A stretch of 39,225 bases of DNA, from positions 1-39,225 of IMG/VR virus record IMGVR_UViG_3300027659_000083; one strand, 5' to 3'. Positions 22,015 through 30,667 of this stretch are shown here, one piece after another. Position 1 is the first letter of the stretch. Every line of letters starts with the position of its first letter. The notes below the pieces were generated by a model, which did no database searches, was not told the origin of the DNA, and saw nothing but the letters and a program-made list of their open reading frames with translations. Made by a program: the position numbers and the translations under genes. Origin of the DNA: a virus.

Positions 22015-23277
22015 ATGTCATCTGTAATGAAAGCTGAAAAAATTAAAAAGCCATTAAAAACTAAAGAATATTCTCAATCTGAAAAAAATAAGATTGTTGA
22101 AAAATTAATTCTTGCTAGAGTTGGTCTATTGCTTCGTCATCCGTTCTTTGGCAATCTTGCTACACGTATGAAGCTAATCGATGCAAGTGACTGGTGTGCT
22201 ACACTTGCCACTGACGGTCGTAATTTTTATTATAACTGCGAATTTGTAGATAAACTTAAACCTAAGGAAGCAGAGTTTGGCTTTGCTCACGAAGTCCTAC
22301 ATAACGTGTTTGACCACATGGGTCGTCGTGATGGACGAGATCCTCAGTTATCAAATATTGCCGCAGACTATGCCGCAAATCAAATTCTTGTAGATGAAAA
22401 AATTGGTGTAGTGCCTAGTTTTATTAAAATCTTCCAAGACAACAAATATCGTGGCAAAAGCTATGAAGAAATTTATTCAGAACTAGAAGAAAAAGCAATT
22501 AAAATTGACATTAGTTCACTCGGTGAATTGTTAGACGAGCACCTAGACGATGGGGACGGAGAAGGTGGGGACGGAGACGACGATAAAGAAGGCAATAAAG
22601 AAGGCCGAGGCCGTCCAAGACTCACAGCCGAAGAAAAGAAAAAAATTAAAGACGAAATTAAAGAAGCAATGGTTGCCGCCGCACAGGCCGCAGGCGCAGG
22701 TAAAGTACCTGCAGGTATTCAACGCATGATTAAAGACTTTACCGAGCCAAAAATGGATTGGCGTCAAATGTTGCGTATGAATATTCAGAGCATCATTAAA
22801 AGTAATTTTAGCTTCCAACGTCCAAATCGTAAAAGTCAACATTGCGGTGCTATACTTCCGGGTATGATGAACGAAGAAACTATCGATGTATCAGTTGCCA
22901 TTGATATGAGTGGTAGTATTTCGGACAAACAAGCTAAAGATTTCCTCAGTGAAGTTAAGGGTATCATGGAAGAATACACTGACTTTAAACTAGATCTCTG
23001 GACGTTTGACACAGAAGTTTACGGGTATAAACAATTTACAGGCGACAACGCTGATGAAATTATGGAATACGAATGTCAAGGTGGTGGTGGTACTGATTTT
23101 GAAGCCAATTATAACTTCATGAAAGAACAGGGCATTGAGCCAAAACGCTTTATTATGTTTACAGACGGATATCCTTGTGGTAGTTGGGGCGATGAAAATT
23201 ATTGCGAAGCCTTGTTTATTGTACACGGCAACGAAACCATAATTGCACCCTTCGGTCAGACTGCACATTATAAATAA
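22015..23277 (+). CDS. HExxH metallopeptidase-like plus VWA domain protein, MoxR partner
   Basis: A 420-residue protein. The N-terminal part contains HEVLHNVFDH (92-101), an HExxH motif with a further His, as in the putative metallopeptidase domain found before VWA-like domains (DUF2201 type). An acidic linker (about 172-190) and a Lys/Glu-rich segment lead to a VWA-like domain with the MIDAS motif AIDMSGSIS (D296, S298, S300) and later FTDGYPCGSW. VWA domains bind partners through a metal ion. AAGGA lies six bases before ATG. Encoded just after a MoxR-type ATPase, it probably forms an ATPase-adaptor pair; whether it cleaves protein is unknown. Confidence 0.87.
   Translation: MSSVMKAEKIKKPLKTKEYSQSEKNKIVEKLILARVGLLLRHPFFGNLATRMKLIDASDWCATLATDGRNFYYNCEFVDKLKPKEAEFGFAHEVLHNVFDHMGRRDGRDPQLSNIAADYAANQILVDEKIGVVPSFIKIFQDNKYRGKSYEEIYSELEEKAIKIDISSLGELLDEHLDDGDGEGGDGDDDKEGNKEGRGRPRLTAEEKKKIKDEIKEAMVAAAQAAGAGKVPAGIQRMIKDFTEPKMDWRQMLRMNIQSIIKSNFSFQRPNRKSQHCGAILPGMMNEETIDVSVAIDMSGSISDKQAKDFLSEVKGIMEEYTDFKLDLWTFDTEVYGYKQFTGDNADEIMEYECQGGGGTDFEANYNFMKEQGIEPKRFIMFTDGYPCGSWGDENYCEALFIVHGNETIIAPFGQTAHYK
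23269..23276 (+). promoter_or_regulatory. Late-promoter-like TATAAATA box
   Basis: An exact match to the T4 late -10 box, overlapping the stop of the VWA gene. The RNA would start near 23282, only about 8 nt before the ATG at 23290, leaving a poor ribosome-binding site. AT-rich coding DNA can give this match by chance. Confidence 0.35.
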
Positions 23278-23289
23278 AGTAGGTAGATA

Positions 23290-23565
23290 ATGGCACTAGC
23301 AAGAGGTAGAGTTAATCCGCTTAATGTACTTAACTTAAGAAAGCTCAAACACATACCTCCGCATTTTGCTAAAATGTCTGTACAGAGTGTAAGAAATGCC
23401 GATGCAATAGATGGGTGGATATATCATTATTTAGACAGCAGATATTGTATTAAAATTTCATACATTGTCGGACATGATAAAAAGTTAGTAGAAGTATGTG
23501 AAATTGGTGTTGAAGATCCTAAAGAACTTTCTATGTTGAGTTTAGGATGTCCACATCTAAATTAA
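23290..23565 (+). CDS. Conserved small T4-like phage protein
   Basis: Ninety-one residues with LRKLKHIPPHFAKMSVQSVR (about 16-35), WIYHYLDSRYCIKISYIVG and CEIGVEDPKELSMLSLGCPH, a pattern I recognise in marine T4-like phages without a function. The site before ATG (AGTAGGTAG) is weak. A TATAAATA box just upstream may allow late expression. Confidence 0.62.
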   Translation: MALARGRVNPLNVLNLRKLKHIPPHFAKMSVQSVRNADAIDGWIYHYLDSRYCIKISYIVGHDKKLVEVCEIGVEDPKELSMLSLGCPHLN

Positions 23566-23576
23566 AGGAAATATAA

Positions 23577-23816
23577 ATGGAAAACCAAGAACAACAAACA
23601 ACAGAAGCGACAGAAACAACAGGTCAAAATCCAGAATTGACTATTGTAGATTTACAAAATATCAAGGCAATTGTCGAAGTATGTGCTCGACGTGGTGCAT
23701 TTCAAGCAAATGAAATGGCCGCTATAGGTACAGTCTTCAATAAGTTGTCAACCTTTTTAGAAGCAGTTGCACCGCAATCTTCTGAAGAAACAACAGCAGA
23801 AACGCCATCTGCTTAA
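23577..23816 (+). CDS. Conserved small phage protein
   Basis: Seventy-nine residues: Gln/Glu/Thr-rich ends around a helical core, LTIVDLQNIKAIVEVCARRG then AFQANEMAAIGTVFNKLSTF (about 21-62). The core recurs in related aquatic phages, role unknown. An AAAGGAAAT site precedes ATG. Confidence 0.62.
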   Translation: MENQEQQTTEATETTGQNPELTIVDLQNIKAIVEVCARRGAFQANEMAAIGTVFNKLSTFLEAVAPQSSEETTAETPSA

Positions 23817-23828
23817 TAGGAGAAAATT

Positions 23829-24398
23829 ATGAAACACGTTGGCAAAATGAAAAACAACTCGGCTAGGGTTGTAGTTGCATATCGAACAGTTCCAGGCGAG
23901 CCCTTAAATTGTTTAATTATAGGAACCCAGGGACTCGGTGATAGCTATCATGACACACTTATGAATGTTGTCGACAGTGATAGCGGTCAACAGGCCAACG
24001 ATTTGGCCGATGTACTAGCAGCCAGGAGATTTCCAGATGGTAGTAACATGTTAGGGTATCTCCACTCAAATGGGCATCTTAGAAAAGTTTCCACTAACCT
24101 AGTACTAATGACTCCGGATACTAAGACTTCAATTCAACTAGATCAGTTAAATGCAATTATTGCAGAGCAACAAGGTAAAACAGTCGAAGACCTGGCAGTA
24201 GACAATACTACAATCCCCCCTACTCCTACTGAATCTAAAAAGACAGAAGCACAAGGAAAGGGATTTGAAATGTCGCCCTCCGAAATGCGATCACGTGCAG
24301 ATGCTTTATATAAGGAAGCCGCGAGGTTGCGAAAAGAGGCGGATGAACAAGATCCCCCTAAAAGTAAAACTAAGAAGGCTACTGCTACAACTGAATGA
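23829..24398 (+). CDS. Conserved T4-like phage protein with charged tail
   Basis: A 189-residue protein with AGGAGAAAATT before ATG. The N-terminal two thirds (MKHVGKMKNNSARVVVAYRT, then DSYHDTLMNVVDSD, QQANDLADVLAARRFPDGSN and LMTPDTKTSIQLDQLNAIIA) is a family I recognise from cyanophages and other marine phages, where it has no function. The C-terminal 45 residues are a charged helix (MRSRADALYKEAARLRKEAD) and a Lys-rich end. Its stop overlaps the ATG of the thymidylate synthase gene (ATGA). Confidence 0.65.
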   Translation: MKHVGKMKNNSARVVVAYRTVPGEPLNCLIIGTQGLGDSYHDTLMNVVDSDSGQQANDLADVLAARRFPDGSNMLGYLHSNGHLRKVSTNLVLMTPDTKTSIQLDQLNAIIAEQQGKTVEDLAVDNTTIPPTPTESKKTEAQGKGFEMSPSEMRSRADALYKEAARLRKEADEQDPPKSKTKKATATTE

Positions 24399-25357
24399 TT
24401 GGTTTCATAGTTAAGCAAGTCAAAGGCATAGGCCGAAAGGTCATGCCTTTTATTATACCCGAAGAGTACAAAGAAATGAAACACCCAGAATACGCATACC
24501 TAGATGTATTAAAAGATATTTTAGCAACAGGGGAACATCGTCCTGATAGAACCGGTGTAGGAACCATTAGTAAGTTTGGTCTGCAGATGAGGTTTGATCT
24601 TACCAAAGGATTTCCGGCTATTACTACAAAAAAATTAGCCTGGAAATCAGTTGTATCGGAATTGCTTTGGTTCATAAGCGGTAGTGGTGATGAAAGAAAA
24701 TTAAAAGAAATATTACACGGGGATTCTACCAGCGATAAAAAAACTATTTGGTCAGATAATGCCGAGTCCCAATATTGGCGACCAAGATCTAAATTTAAAG
24801 GAGATCTTGGTCGAGTATACGGGGTTCAATGGAGGACTTGGAGGGCTCCTGTGTTTGGTGCTAACAAAATGGGATTAAGACATGTAGATCAATTACAAGA
24901 TCTAATTAATAGTCTTACCAACGATCCCTACAGCAGACGCCATATTATAACAGCATGGAACCCGGGAGAACTAGATGCTATGGCACTTCCGCCTTGCCAT
25001 ATGATGTCTCAGTTTTATATTACTACAGACGGTAAATTAAATTGTCACATGTACCAACGATCGGCTGATATGTTCCTAGGAGTTCCATTTAATATTGCCA
25101 GTTATGCGCTACTTACTCATATGCTTGCACACGTTTGTAATTTATATGTAGGGGAGTTAGTTATAACATTTGGCGATGCACACATTTATGAAAATCATGT
25201 AGAACAAGTTAAAGAGCAATTAGAAAGAAAACCCTTAGATTTGCCTAATATTGTTCTTAATGCTGATGTTCAGAATATTAATAAGTTTACCATGCAAGAT
25301 ATCGAGTTAACTGACTACCAATCTTGGGATGCTATTAAAGCGGATATGGCTGTTTAA
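24395..25357 (+). CDS. td: Thymidylate synthase
   Basis: A 320-residue ThyA-type enzyme from the ATG overlapping the previous stop; a second ATG at 24476 (MKHPEYAYLDVLKDILATG) would give 293 residues and is where most relatives begin. Conserved parts are EHRPDRTGVGT (R52), ELLWFISGSG, DPYSRRHIITAWNP (178-190), MALPPCHMMSQFY with catalytic C201, QRSADMFLGVPFNIASYALL (221-240) and HIYENHVEQ. It methylates dUMP to dTMP using methylene-tetrahydrofolate, supplying thymidine for phage DNA. There is no intron, unlike T4 td. Its stop overlaps the stop of the convergent tail-fibre gene in TTTAAA, with no space for a terminator. Confidence 0.95.
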   Translation: MIGFIVKQVKGIGRKVMPFIIPEEYKEMKHPEYAYLDVLKDILATGEHRPDRTGVGTISKFGLQMRFDLTKGFPAITTKKLAWKSVVSELLWFISGSGDERKLKEILHGDSTSDKKTIWSDNAESQYWRPRSKFKGDLGRVYGVQWRTWRAPVFGANKMGLRHVDQLQDLINSLTNDPYSRRHIITAWNPGELDAMALPPCHMMSQFYITTDGKLNCHMYQRSADMFLGVPFNIASYALLTHMLAHVCNLYVGELVITFGDAHIYENHVEQVKEQLERKPLDLPNIVLNADVQNINKFTMQDIELTDYQSWDAIKADMAV

Positions 25358-27042
25358 ACTTTGATTTCAATTACTCCAGGGACATCACCCGAGTAATTTT
25401 CTAAAGCAATACCTAATACAGAATTAACTGAATCAAGTTGATCGTTAAATGCTGTTGCATGTCCCGGTAAAATACTGGTTGTTAATAGATCGCCTTTATT
25501 AATTGTTCCAGCTACTTTACAAGGAACTCGTCCTTTTAGAGCAATATATGGATGCGTATCATCAGTTCCGGCAGCATCGTTCATTGTATAGGCTGGATTG
25601 GTACTAACTACTCCTGCAACTCTTACATCACCACGTTGGTCAGTTGTTGTTACTTCTTTTCCTCCACCTATGATTAAAACGGTTCCAGGTCCGTATTCTG
25701 AATCTGCATGATATCGTTCAGCAAGATCGGCTGAGTAAGTAGCTCTTAATCTACTTGCGCCGACTAGATACCAATCTCCTTTAATATCTCCACGACTAGT
25801 AACTAGGTCACCAGTTGCTACTATTGAGCCAGTAATAACATTACCAGTATGTACTCCAGCTGTTGCTCCAATAAAAGCACCAGATGTACCGGTTGTTCTA
25901 AACGTAGTCGCTACAAGAGTAGTGGCTGTTATTATTGTTGCTACCACGTTTGTTGCTGTAAAGTTAATGCTATTTAAATTAGTTGCACTAATACGGGATG
26001 TTCCTAATATAGTTTCTGCAACTATACCATGTGTAACTGTAAGAGTGTTAATATAACTATAAGAAAATCTAGCGGCGGTTGTTCCTAGATCAATGCCTTG
26101 TCCAGCTGTATTAGGCAGAATTTGTCTATTAATTATTGAAAGAATGTTTGTTTCGGTATTATTAACGCCGTCGTTATATCTGATATTTAAATCTAATTTA
26201 TTTCCATTAATAACAGAAATTACTCCCTTTTCTGCTGCCTGGTCTGAATAAACCTTTATCATAGGCAACGGACTACCGATAGTAATACCTGCATCATTAG
26301 GGATAGTTAATCCATAATTAATAGCGTTATCAAAATCTGTTTTTAATACATATTCGTCGGCTTCGTGGTCGCCCAATCGCTCAGCATGTCTTGCTGTTCC
26401 CCAAAGAAAATATCCACTTTCACTAGATTTACCAGTAGTAGGGTGGGCGCCTTGAAGTGTAATACCTTGCTTAATTGTTAAGAAATTTTCAAAGTGAAGA
26501 TCATCTGCTATGTTAGGAGTATATTGGTCCCTAGAGAAAACTGCTACAACTTCCTTCTTTAGATCATCTTCAATTTTTGCCTTTAATACATAGTGCTGAT
26601 TATTACTATCGTCTGTAGTTAAACTAGCCTGTATATTAATTCCAGTAAATTCTGAACTCTGTGGTCCAATTAAAACATAACGTGTGCCGTTATTAAAATA
26701 TAATTTTTGCTCGTATTCGTTAAACCACAGATCCCCTTTAACTGCCCCGCGTGGCTGAGCCGTACCTAGATCAAAATTTTGTATACTTTTAAATCTAACA
26801 CCATCATAAACAGTTAAATGCTTATTTGCCGTATCATACCAAAGTTGCCCTATTAAGGGAATTGAAGGCTGTGAACTATTTGCAAAATTTTCTAACAATT
26901 TGACAAGGTCTTGATTTAATATTTCGCCATAGCCGGCATAATTTTTACCTACAAATGTTAGATCAGATGCTGTTCTATCAATAGAACCATCTCCGATAGT
27001 AGCTAATTTTGTACCGTTTGACTTATATAAAATGTAAGGCAT
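25354..27042 (-). CDS. Tail-fibre-like protein, paralogue 1
   Basis: A 562-residue protein. The N-terminal module (about 1-130) is LVGxxY-type: FVGKNYAGYGEILNQDLVKL, IPLIGQLWYDTANKHLTVYD, then KGDLWFNEYEQKLYFNNGTR, shared with the next three minus-strand genes. The middle is Thr/Val/Ile-rich and beta-repetitive, as in fibre shafts. The end (about 430-562) has SADLAERYHADSEYGPGTVL, GVVSTNPAYTMN and ALKGRVPCKVAGTINKGDLL, also present in paralogue 2 and similar to C-terminal domains of other phage fibres. It lies last in the block, with its own TATAAATA late box and AAGGG site. I infer a receptor-binding or decorating fibre. Confidence 0.75.
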   Translation of the reverse strand: MPYILYKSNGTKLATIGDGSIDRTASDLTFVGKNYAGYGEILNQDLVKLLENFANSSQPSIPLIGQLWYDTANKHLTVYDGVRFKSIQNFDLGTAQPRGAVKGDLWFNEYEQKLYFNNGTRYVLIGPQSSEFTGINIQASLTTDDSNNQHYVLKAKIEDDLKKEVVAVFSRDQYTPNIADDLHFENFLTIKQGITLQGAHPTTGKSSESGYFLWGTARHAERLGDHEADEYVLKTDFDNAINYGLTIPNDAGITIGSPLPMIKVYSDQAAEKGVISVINGNKLDLNIRYNDGVNNTETNILSIINRQILPNTAGQGIDLGTTAARFSYSYINTLTVTHGIVAETILGTSRISATNLNSINFTATNVVATIITATTLVATTFRTTGTSGAFIGATAGVHTGNVITGSIVATGDLVTSRGDIKGDWYLVGASRLRATYSADLAERYHADSEYGPGTVLIIGGGKEVTTTDQRGDVRVAGVVSTNPAYTMNDAAGTDDTHPYIALKGRVPCKVAGTINKGDLLTTSILPGHATAFNDQLDSVNSVLGIALENYSGDVPGVIEIKV

Positions 27043-27068
27043 TGTTTGTTAACCCTTGTTTCCTGTTA

Positions 27069-27076
27069 TATTTATA
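27069..27076 (-). promoter_or_regulatory. T4-type late promoter box TATAAATA before paralogue 1
   Basis: An exact late box on the minus strand, overlapping the stop of paralogue 2. RNA would start near 27063, giving a leader of about 20 nt with AAGGG before ATG 27042. Position and leader make this the best late-promoter candidate in the window. Confidence 0.65.
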
Positions 27077-28565
27077 GGACTATTGCTTCTATTAGTTTTA
27101 CACTAATATCACTATTTGTTTCTAATGCTACTGCAAATACTTTGTTAGAATGATAAACTCCCGATACTGCTACTCCGTTATTACTGGCAATTAATTCATC
27201 ACCCTTTTTAACAGAGCCTTCAACTTTGACAGGAACTCGTCCTTTTAGAGCAATATATGTACCGCCTTTTAGTGCGCTGTTCATCATGTATGCAGGATTA
27301 GCACTAACTACTCCGATTGCACGTTGTCCCCATGCGCAGGCAGTAACTTCTTTTTCTCCCCCAACAACTACTACCGTGCCTACCTCGTAGTCGTTATCTG
27401 CAAGATATTTTTCTGCAAGGTCGGCATAATAAGCACTGGTAGCTGTTCCTATAAAAAACGTAGCATTTACATTATTTGCAAAAATGTTACCGTCTACATC
27501 ACGCTCAACTATGGTAGATGCGTTAGATGATGTGTCAGCATATATATAATTTGCAGGTGCTACAGAACTTAATAAAGAATCAGCTCTTGTGGCAGTCATT
27601 GCAGTGCCGGCACCAAATTCATTTTCTGGTTTCCAATAAGGTGCATTATTTCCAGCAACTAAAACATGTCCGTTACCTATATAGGGTAAGAATGTAGATC
27701 GCCCGGCAGCAGTTTGGTATGCTATAGATCCGACTGCGCCCCCTGATAAATTAGTTGCTGTAGTAACATTACCTAATAAAATTTCATTTGGGGCAGACCA
27801 ATGAGGCGTAGAACCGCCAGATACCAGCACACTAGATGCTGTGCTAATAGATACAAATCCCGTATACCCTGGACTAGTTTGATAAAGAATTGCGCCCGAG
27901 GTGCCATTTCCTACGTTGGTTGCAGTTGTAGCAAGATTACTGTATGTGCTTCTTCCATGAAGCTCAACATCGCCCGTTGCATGATTTTTAAAAGTAATTC
28001 CTCTATATACATGAGGGATACCATTAATATAATTTTGTCCCGAATTAACATCAAAATCATCTGGGCTAATAATTCCTATTGTTTCATCGTTAACTGTAAG
28101 ATGTATTACTGCGTGAGGATTGTTATATAAATCATATGTTGCCGTTGAAACAAATCGAGTAGTTCCAAACCCTGTTGTACGTTCAGGACCTATTAAAATA
28201 TAATCAGTTCCATCGTGAATATTTAATTGCTTTTTGGCACTGTCGAACCAAATATACCCGCCGCGGCCAGTTGTGGGTTTGTCATTAGAAATTTCACTAA
28301 TAGCGTTATATAACCATTCGCCACCGGTGTATACTCTTAGATAGCGCTCTTCGCTATCATACCATAATTGTCCTTTAATCGGACTGCCGGGGGCAGATCC
28401 GCCTGTAAAATTTTGTAATAGCCATAAAAAATTTTCATTCTGGACTGTTCCAAAATTACTATAATTTCTTCCTATAAAGTTAAGGCTAGAGGACCCGGAA
28501 TCTACAACTCCATCTTCCAATTCTACCAGTATTGTCCCGTCATAATTTTTTATTTCATATGGCAT
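27072..28565 (-). CDS. Tail-fibre-like protein, paralogue 2
   Basis: A 497-residue paralogue of the neighbouring fibre genes. N-terminal module: FIGRNYSNFGTVQNENFLWL, SPIKGQLWYDSEERYLRVYT, then GGYIWFDSAKKQLNIHDGTD. The middle has repeats around AxxLSGGAVGSIAYQTAAG and GAILYQTSPG (about 225-320), typical of shaft sequence. The C-terminal domain (ADLAEKYLADNDYEVGTVVV, GVVSANPAYMMN, ALKGRVPVKVEGSVKKGDEL) matches that of paralogue 1. AAGGA lies seven bases before ATG. Probably an alternative or companion fibre on the same attachment module. Confidence 0.75.
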   Translation of the reverse strand: MPYEIKNYDGTILVELEDGVVDSGSSSLNFIGRNYSNFGTVQNENFLWLLQNFTGGSAPGSPIKGQLWYDSEERYLRVYTGGEWLYNAISEISNDKPTTGRGGYIWFDSAKKQLNIHDGTDYILIGPERTTGFGTTRFVSTATYDLYNNPHAVIHLTVNDETIGIISPDDFDVNSGQNYINGIPHVYRGITFKNHATGDVELHGRSTYSNLATTATNVGNGTSGAILYQTSPGYTGFVSISTASSVLVSGGSTPHWSAPNEILLGNVTTATNLSGGAVGSIAYQTAAGRSTFLPYIGNGHVLVAGNNAPYWKPENEFGAGTAMTATRADSLLSSVAPANYIYADTSSNASTIVERDVDGNIFANNVNATFFIGTATSAYYADLAEKYLADNDYEVGTVVVVGGEKEVTACAWGQRAIGVVSANPAYMMNSALKGGTYIALKGRVPVKVEGSVKKGDELIASNNGVAVSGVYHSNKVFAVALETNSDISVKLIEAIVL

Positions 28566-28581
28566 CTTCTATTCCTTAAAC

Positions 28582-30663
28582 TTACACGATTTCCCCGTCA
28601 TAGGTCCAAATCAATGTACTATCCACTCTAAATTGTCTAATCTTATATGTAATTGTTGGTACTAAAGTTTGTTGTGTTGATGTTCCAGCAACAGCAGTTA
28701 CTACCGACACAGAACTTGTAGCGTTGTTTTTATCTACAGTTTCAGTTGCCACATTTAAATTTAATAATGCAGAAGGTTTATTTATAGAAACACTACTGCA
28801 TAGTATACGAATTCTTGTTCCTGTTGAAATATTGTAAATATCGTCGCCTGTCTGATAAATGTCGCTTAACACAGCGTTCATTGTACCCGAAGCAGTTGTA
28901 AGAACAAAGACATTTCCTATAGTTGAAGTAGAAACGGTAAAATGTGTATTATCAACAACATCTTTTACATAGTATGTTGTAGCAGTTGTAATATTACCAA
29001 AAGTAGTTCCGAGGAAGGTTAGCACTGTTCCCGATGTAATTTGTGATGTTCCGTCACACGTGATCTGATTTGTTTCGCCTATTGTGTCAGAACATACCAT
29101 TATAATTTGTGTGTTCAAGATTGGCATTAATTTGTTAAGATAAGAAATAATACCGTTTTCTACAGGCTCTGCAAAATTAGTTACATCCATTGATAACACA
29201 GTAGTTGCGTTATTTTTTTGTTGAATTTGATCATCTACGTATTGTTTATTGGCCGCGTCGGTGCCTACACTCGGGGTTGCTAAACTAGATATAGTTTTAC
29301 TATTAACATCTATTGTGCCGGACCCAGTTGCGTTAAAATAAAGCGTCTGGTTAGTTCCAGTTACTCCTACAGTATTTCCAGATATAACAACATTAGTTAC
29401 TGTGAGAATATTCAATACACCTAACCTAGTAAGTCCCGGAGCAGTCTGTATTCCTTGTCCTAAACTGGTGTTGGTTAGTACTGTTGTTCCAGAAATTTGG
29501 TAATTTGTAGTTGTAGATGATAGATTAACGTTGTCATTAAAATTCCAACCAGTTCCATCATTCATCCACATTACGGTATGATCAGTGCTTCCGTGTAGTG
29601 TAATACCGCCGCCGTCAACTCCTGCATCGTTCCCTACATCATAACCCAATTCAATATTTTTATCATTTACCTGTAAATTAGTAGAAGTAATATTTGTTGT
29701 ATTTCCAAGTACAATAAGATTGCCTTGAATTCGTGTGTTACCAATAATGTCTACCGGGTACGCAGGATTTGTATTCCAAACTCCTAAATAAGAATCAGCC
29801 GCTTCAAAATGTAATGCTGTTTTTACTCCTATCAGTGTATCTGTAACGTTAATCCTAAATGTTCCATCAGGTCTATTATGTTGCAATACCGATCTATAAA
29901 TGGCGTTATCAACATACATAGTTAAATCTTGTTCGTTGCCGATTGCTAGACCCAAATTAGTAAGTATAGAAAAGGAACCAGTTGTTGCTTCGTTAATGTT
30001 GTTCCTTAACAATTTTGTTATATCTATTCCTTGAATAGAATCTGCACTTGTTGCTGTTCCGGCAAATCTTATATCACCATTCAAAGAATTTAATGTTATA
30101 CCTGCTGTTACACTGGTTATTCCTTCTACCGAAGTTTTTAGATCAAACGAAGAATCAGAAATAATACCTATTAAAGAATCATTATTATATAAAAAACCTA
30201 CATTATGGCCAGTATTGTCTATATCGTTAACTGTTTCCGGCATTATACCCATATTTCCAAAATCAGTGGGATACGCAGGACCAACTAAGTAAGTGTCTTG
30301 TCCGTCTGGAGAAAATCTAATTTGCTGATTATATACATCCCACCAAAATTCATTTTGAGCTAGTTCTATCGGTTGTGTTTCTCCGGATAGAACTCCTGTT
30401 ATAGGACGAAACGTGTCATTTAAGTCATAAACCATCATTCGACCAGATGCAATATCATACCACATCTGTCCCACTAACGGGCTCCTTGGCTCATCTACTG
30501 ATGCAAAATTTTGAAGAAGGGCTATATTATTATTATTATAATATTCCCCGTAGGTAGGAATATTCTTACCTATTAAAGTAAGACTTGTATTTCTTTCATC
30601 TACCTTACCATCACCTAATGTTAGTAAAGTTGTTCCGTCTGGATGTTTAATTGTATAAGACAT
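28582..30663 (-). CDS. Tail-fibre-like protein, paralogue 3
   Basis: A 693-residue paralogue. N-terminal module: LIGKNIPTYGEYYNNNNIAL, SPLVGQMWYDIASGRMMVYD, then EFWWDVYNQQIRFSPDGQDT. The central part has GGGITLHGSTDHTVMWMNDG and a typical fibre motif VGTDAANKQYVDDQIQQ (about 485-500), which occurs at the ends of many phage fibres. The C-terminal 190 residues differ from the other paralogues, with no ALKGRVP domain, ending in beta-rich sequence. It lies four bases from paralogue 4 and 16 bases before paralogue 2. The ribosome-binding site (AGACCT) is weak, suggesting coupling to the upstream gene. Confidence 0.75.
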   Translation of the reverse strand: MSYTIKHPDGTTLLTLGDGKVDERNTSLTLIGKNIPTYGEYYNNNNIALLQNFASVDEPRSPLVGQMWYDIASGRMMVYDLNDTFRPITGVLSGETQPIELAQNEFWWDVYNQQIRFSPDGQDTYLVGPAYPTDFGNMGIMPETVNDIDNTGHNVGFLYNNDSLIGIISDSSFDLKTSVEGITSVTAGITLNSLNGDIRFAGTATSADSIQGIDITKLLRNNINEATTGSFSILTNLGLAIGNEQDLTMYVDNAIYRSVLQHNRPDGTFRINVTDTLIGVKTALHFEAADSYLGVWNTNPAYPVDIIGNTRIQGNLIVLGNTTNITSTNLQVNDKNIELGYDVGNDAGVDGGGITLHGSTDHTVMWMNDGTGWNFNDNVNLSSTTTNYQISGTTVLTNTSLGQGIQTAPGLTRLGVLNILTVTNVVISGNTVGVTGTNQTLYFNATGSGTIDVNSKTISSLATPSVGTDAANKQYVDDQIQQKNNATTVLSMDVTNFAEPVENGIISYLNKLMPILNTQIIMVCSDTIGETNQITCDGTSQITSGTVLTFLGTTFGNITTATTYYVKDVVDNTHFTVSTSTIGNVFVLTTASGTMNAVLSDIYQTGDDIYNISTGTRIRILCSSVSINKPSALLNLNVATETVDKNNATSSVSVVTAVAGTSTQQTLVPTITYKIRQFRVDSTLIWTYDGEIV

Positions 30664-30667
30664 AGGT

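Noticed and set aside
24395-25357. Intron or homing endonuclease in the thymidylate synthase gene, as in T4 td
   Set aside because: The frame is continuous with all conserved motifs at normal spacing.
28779-28786. Minus-strand TATAAATA late box within paralogue 3
   Set aside because: It is inside coding sequence with no gene start near it; such a match is expected by chance in AT-rich DNA.
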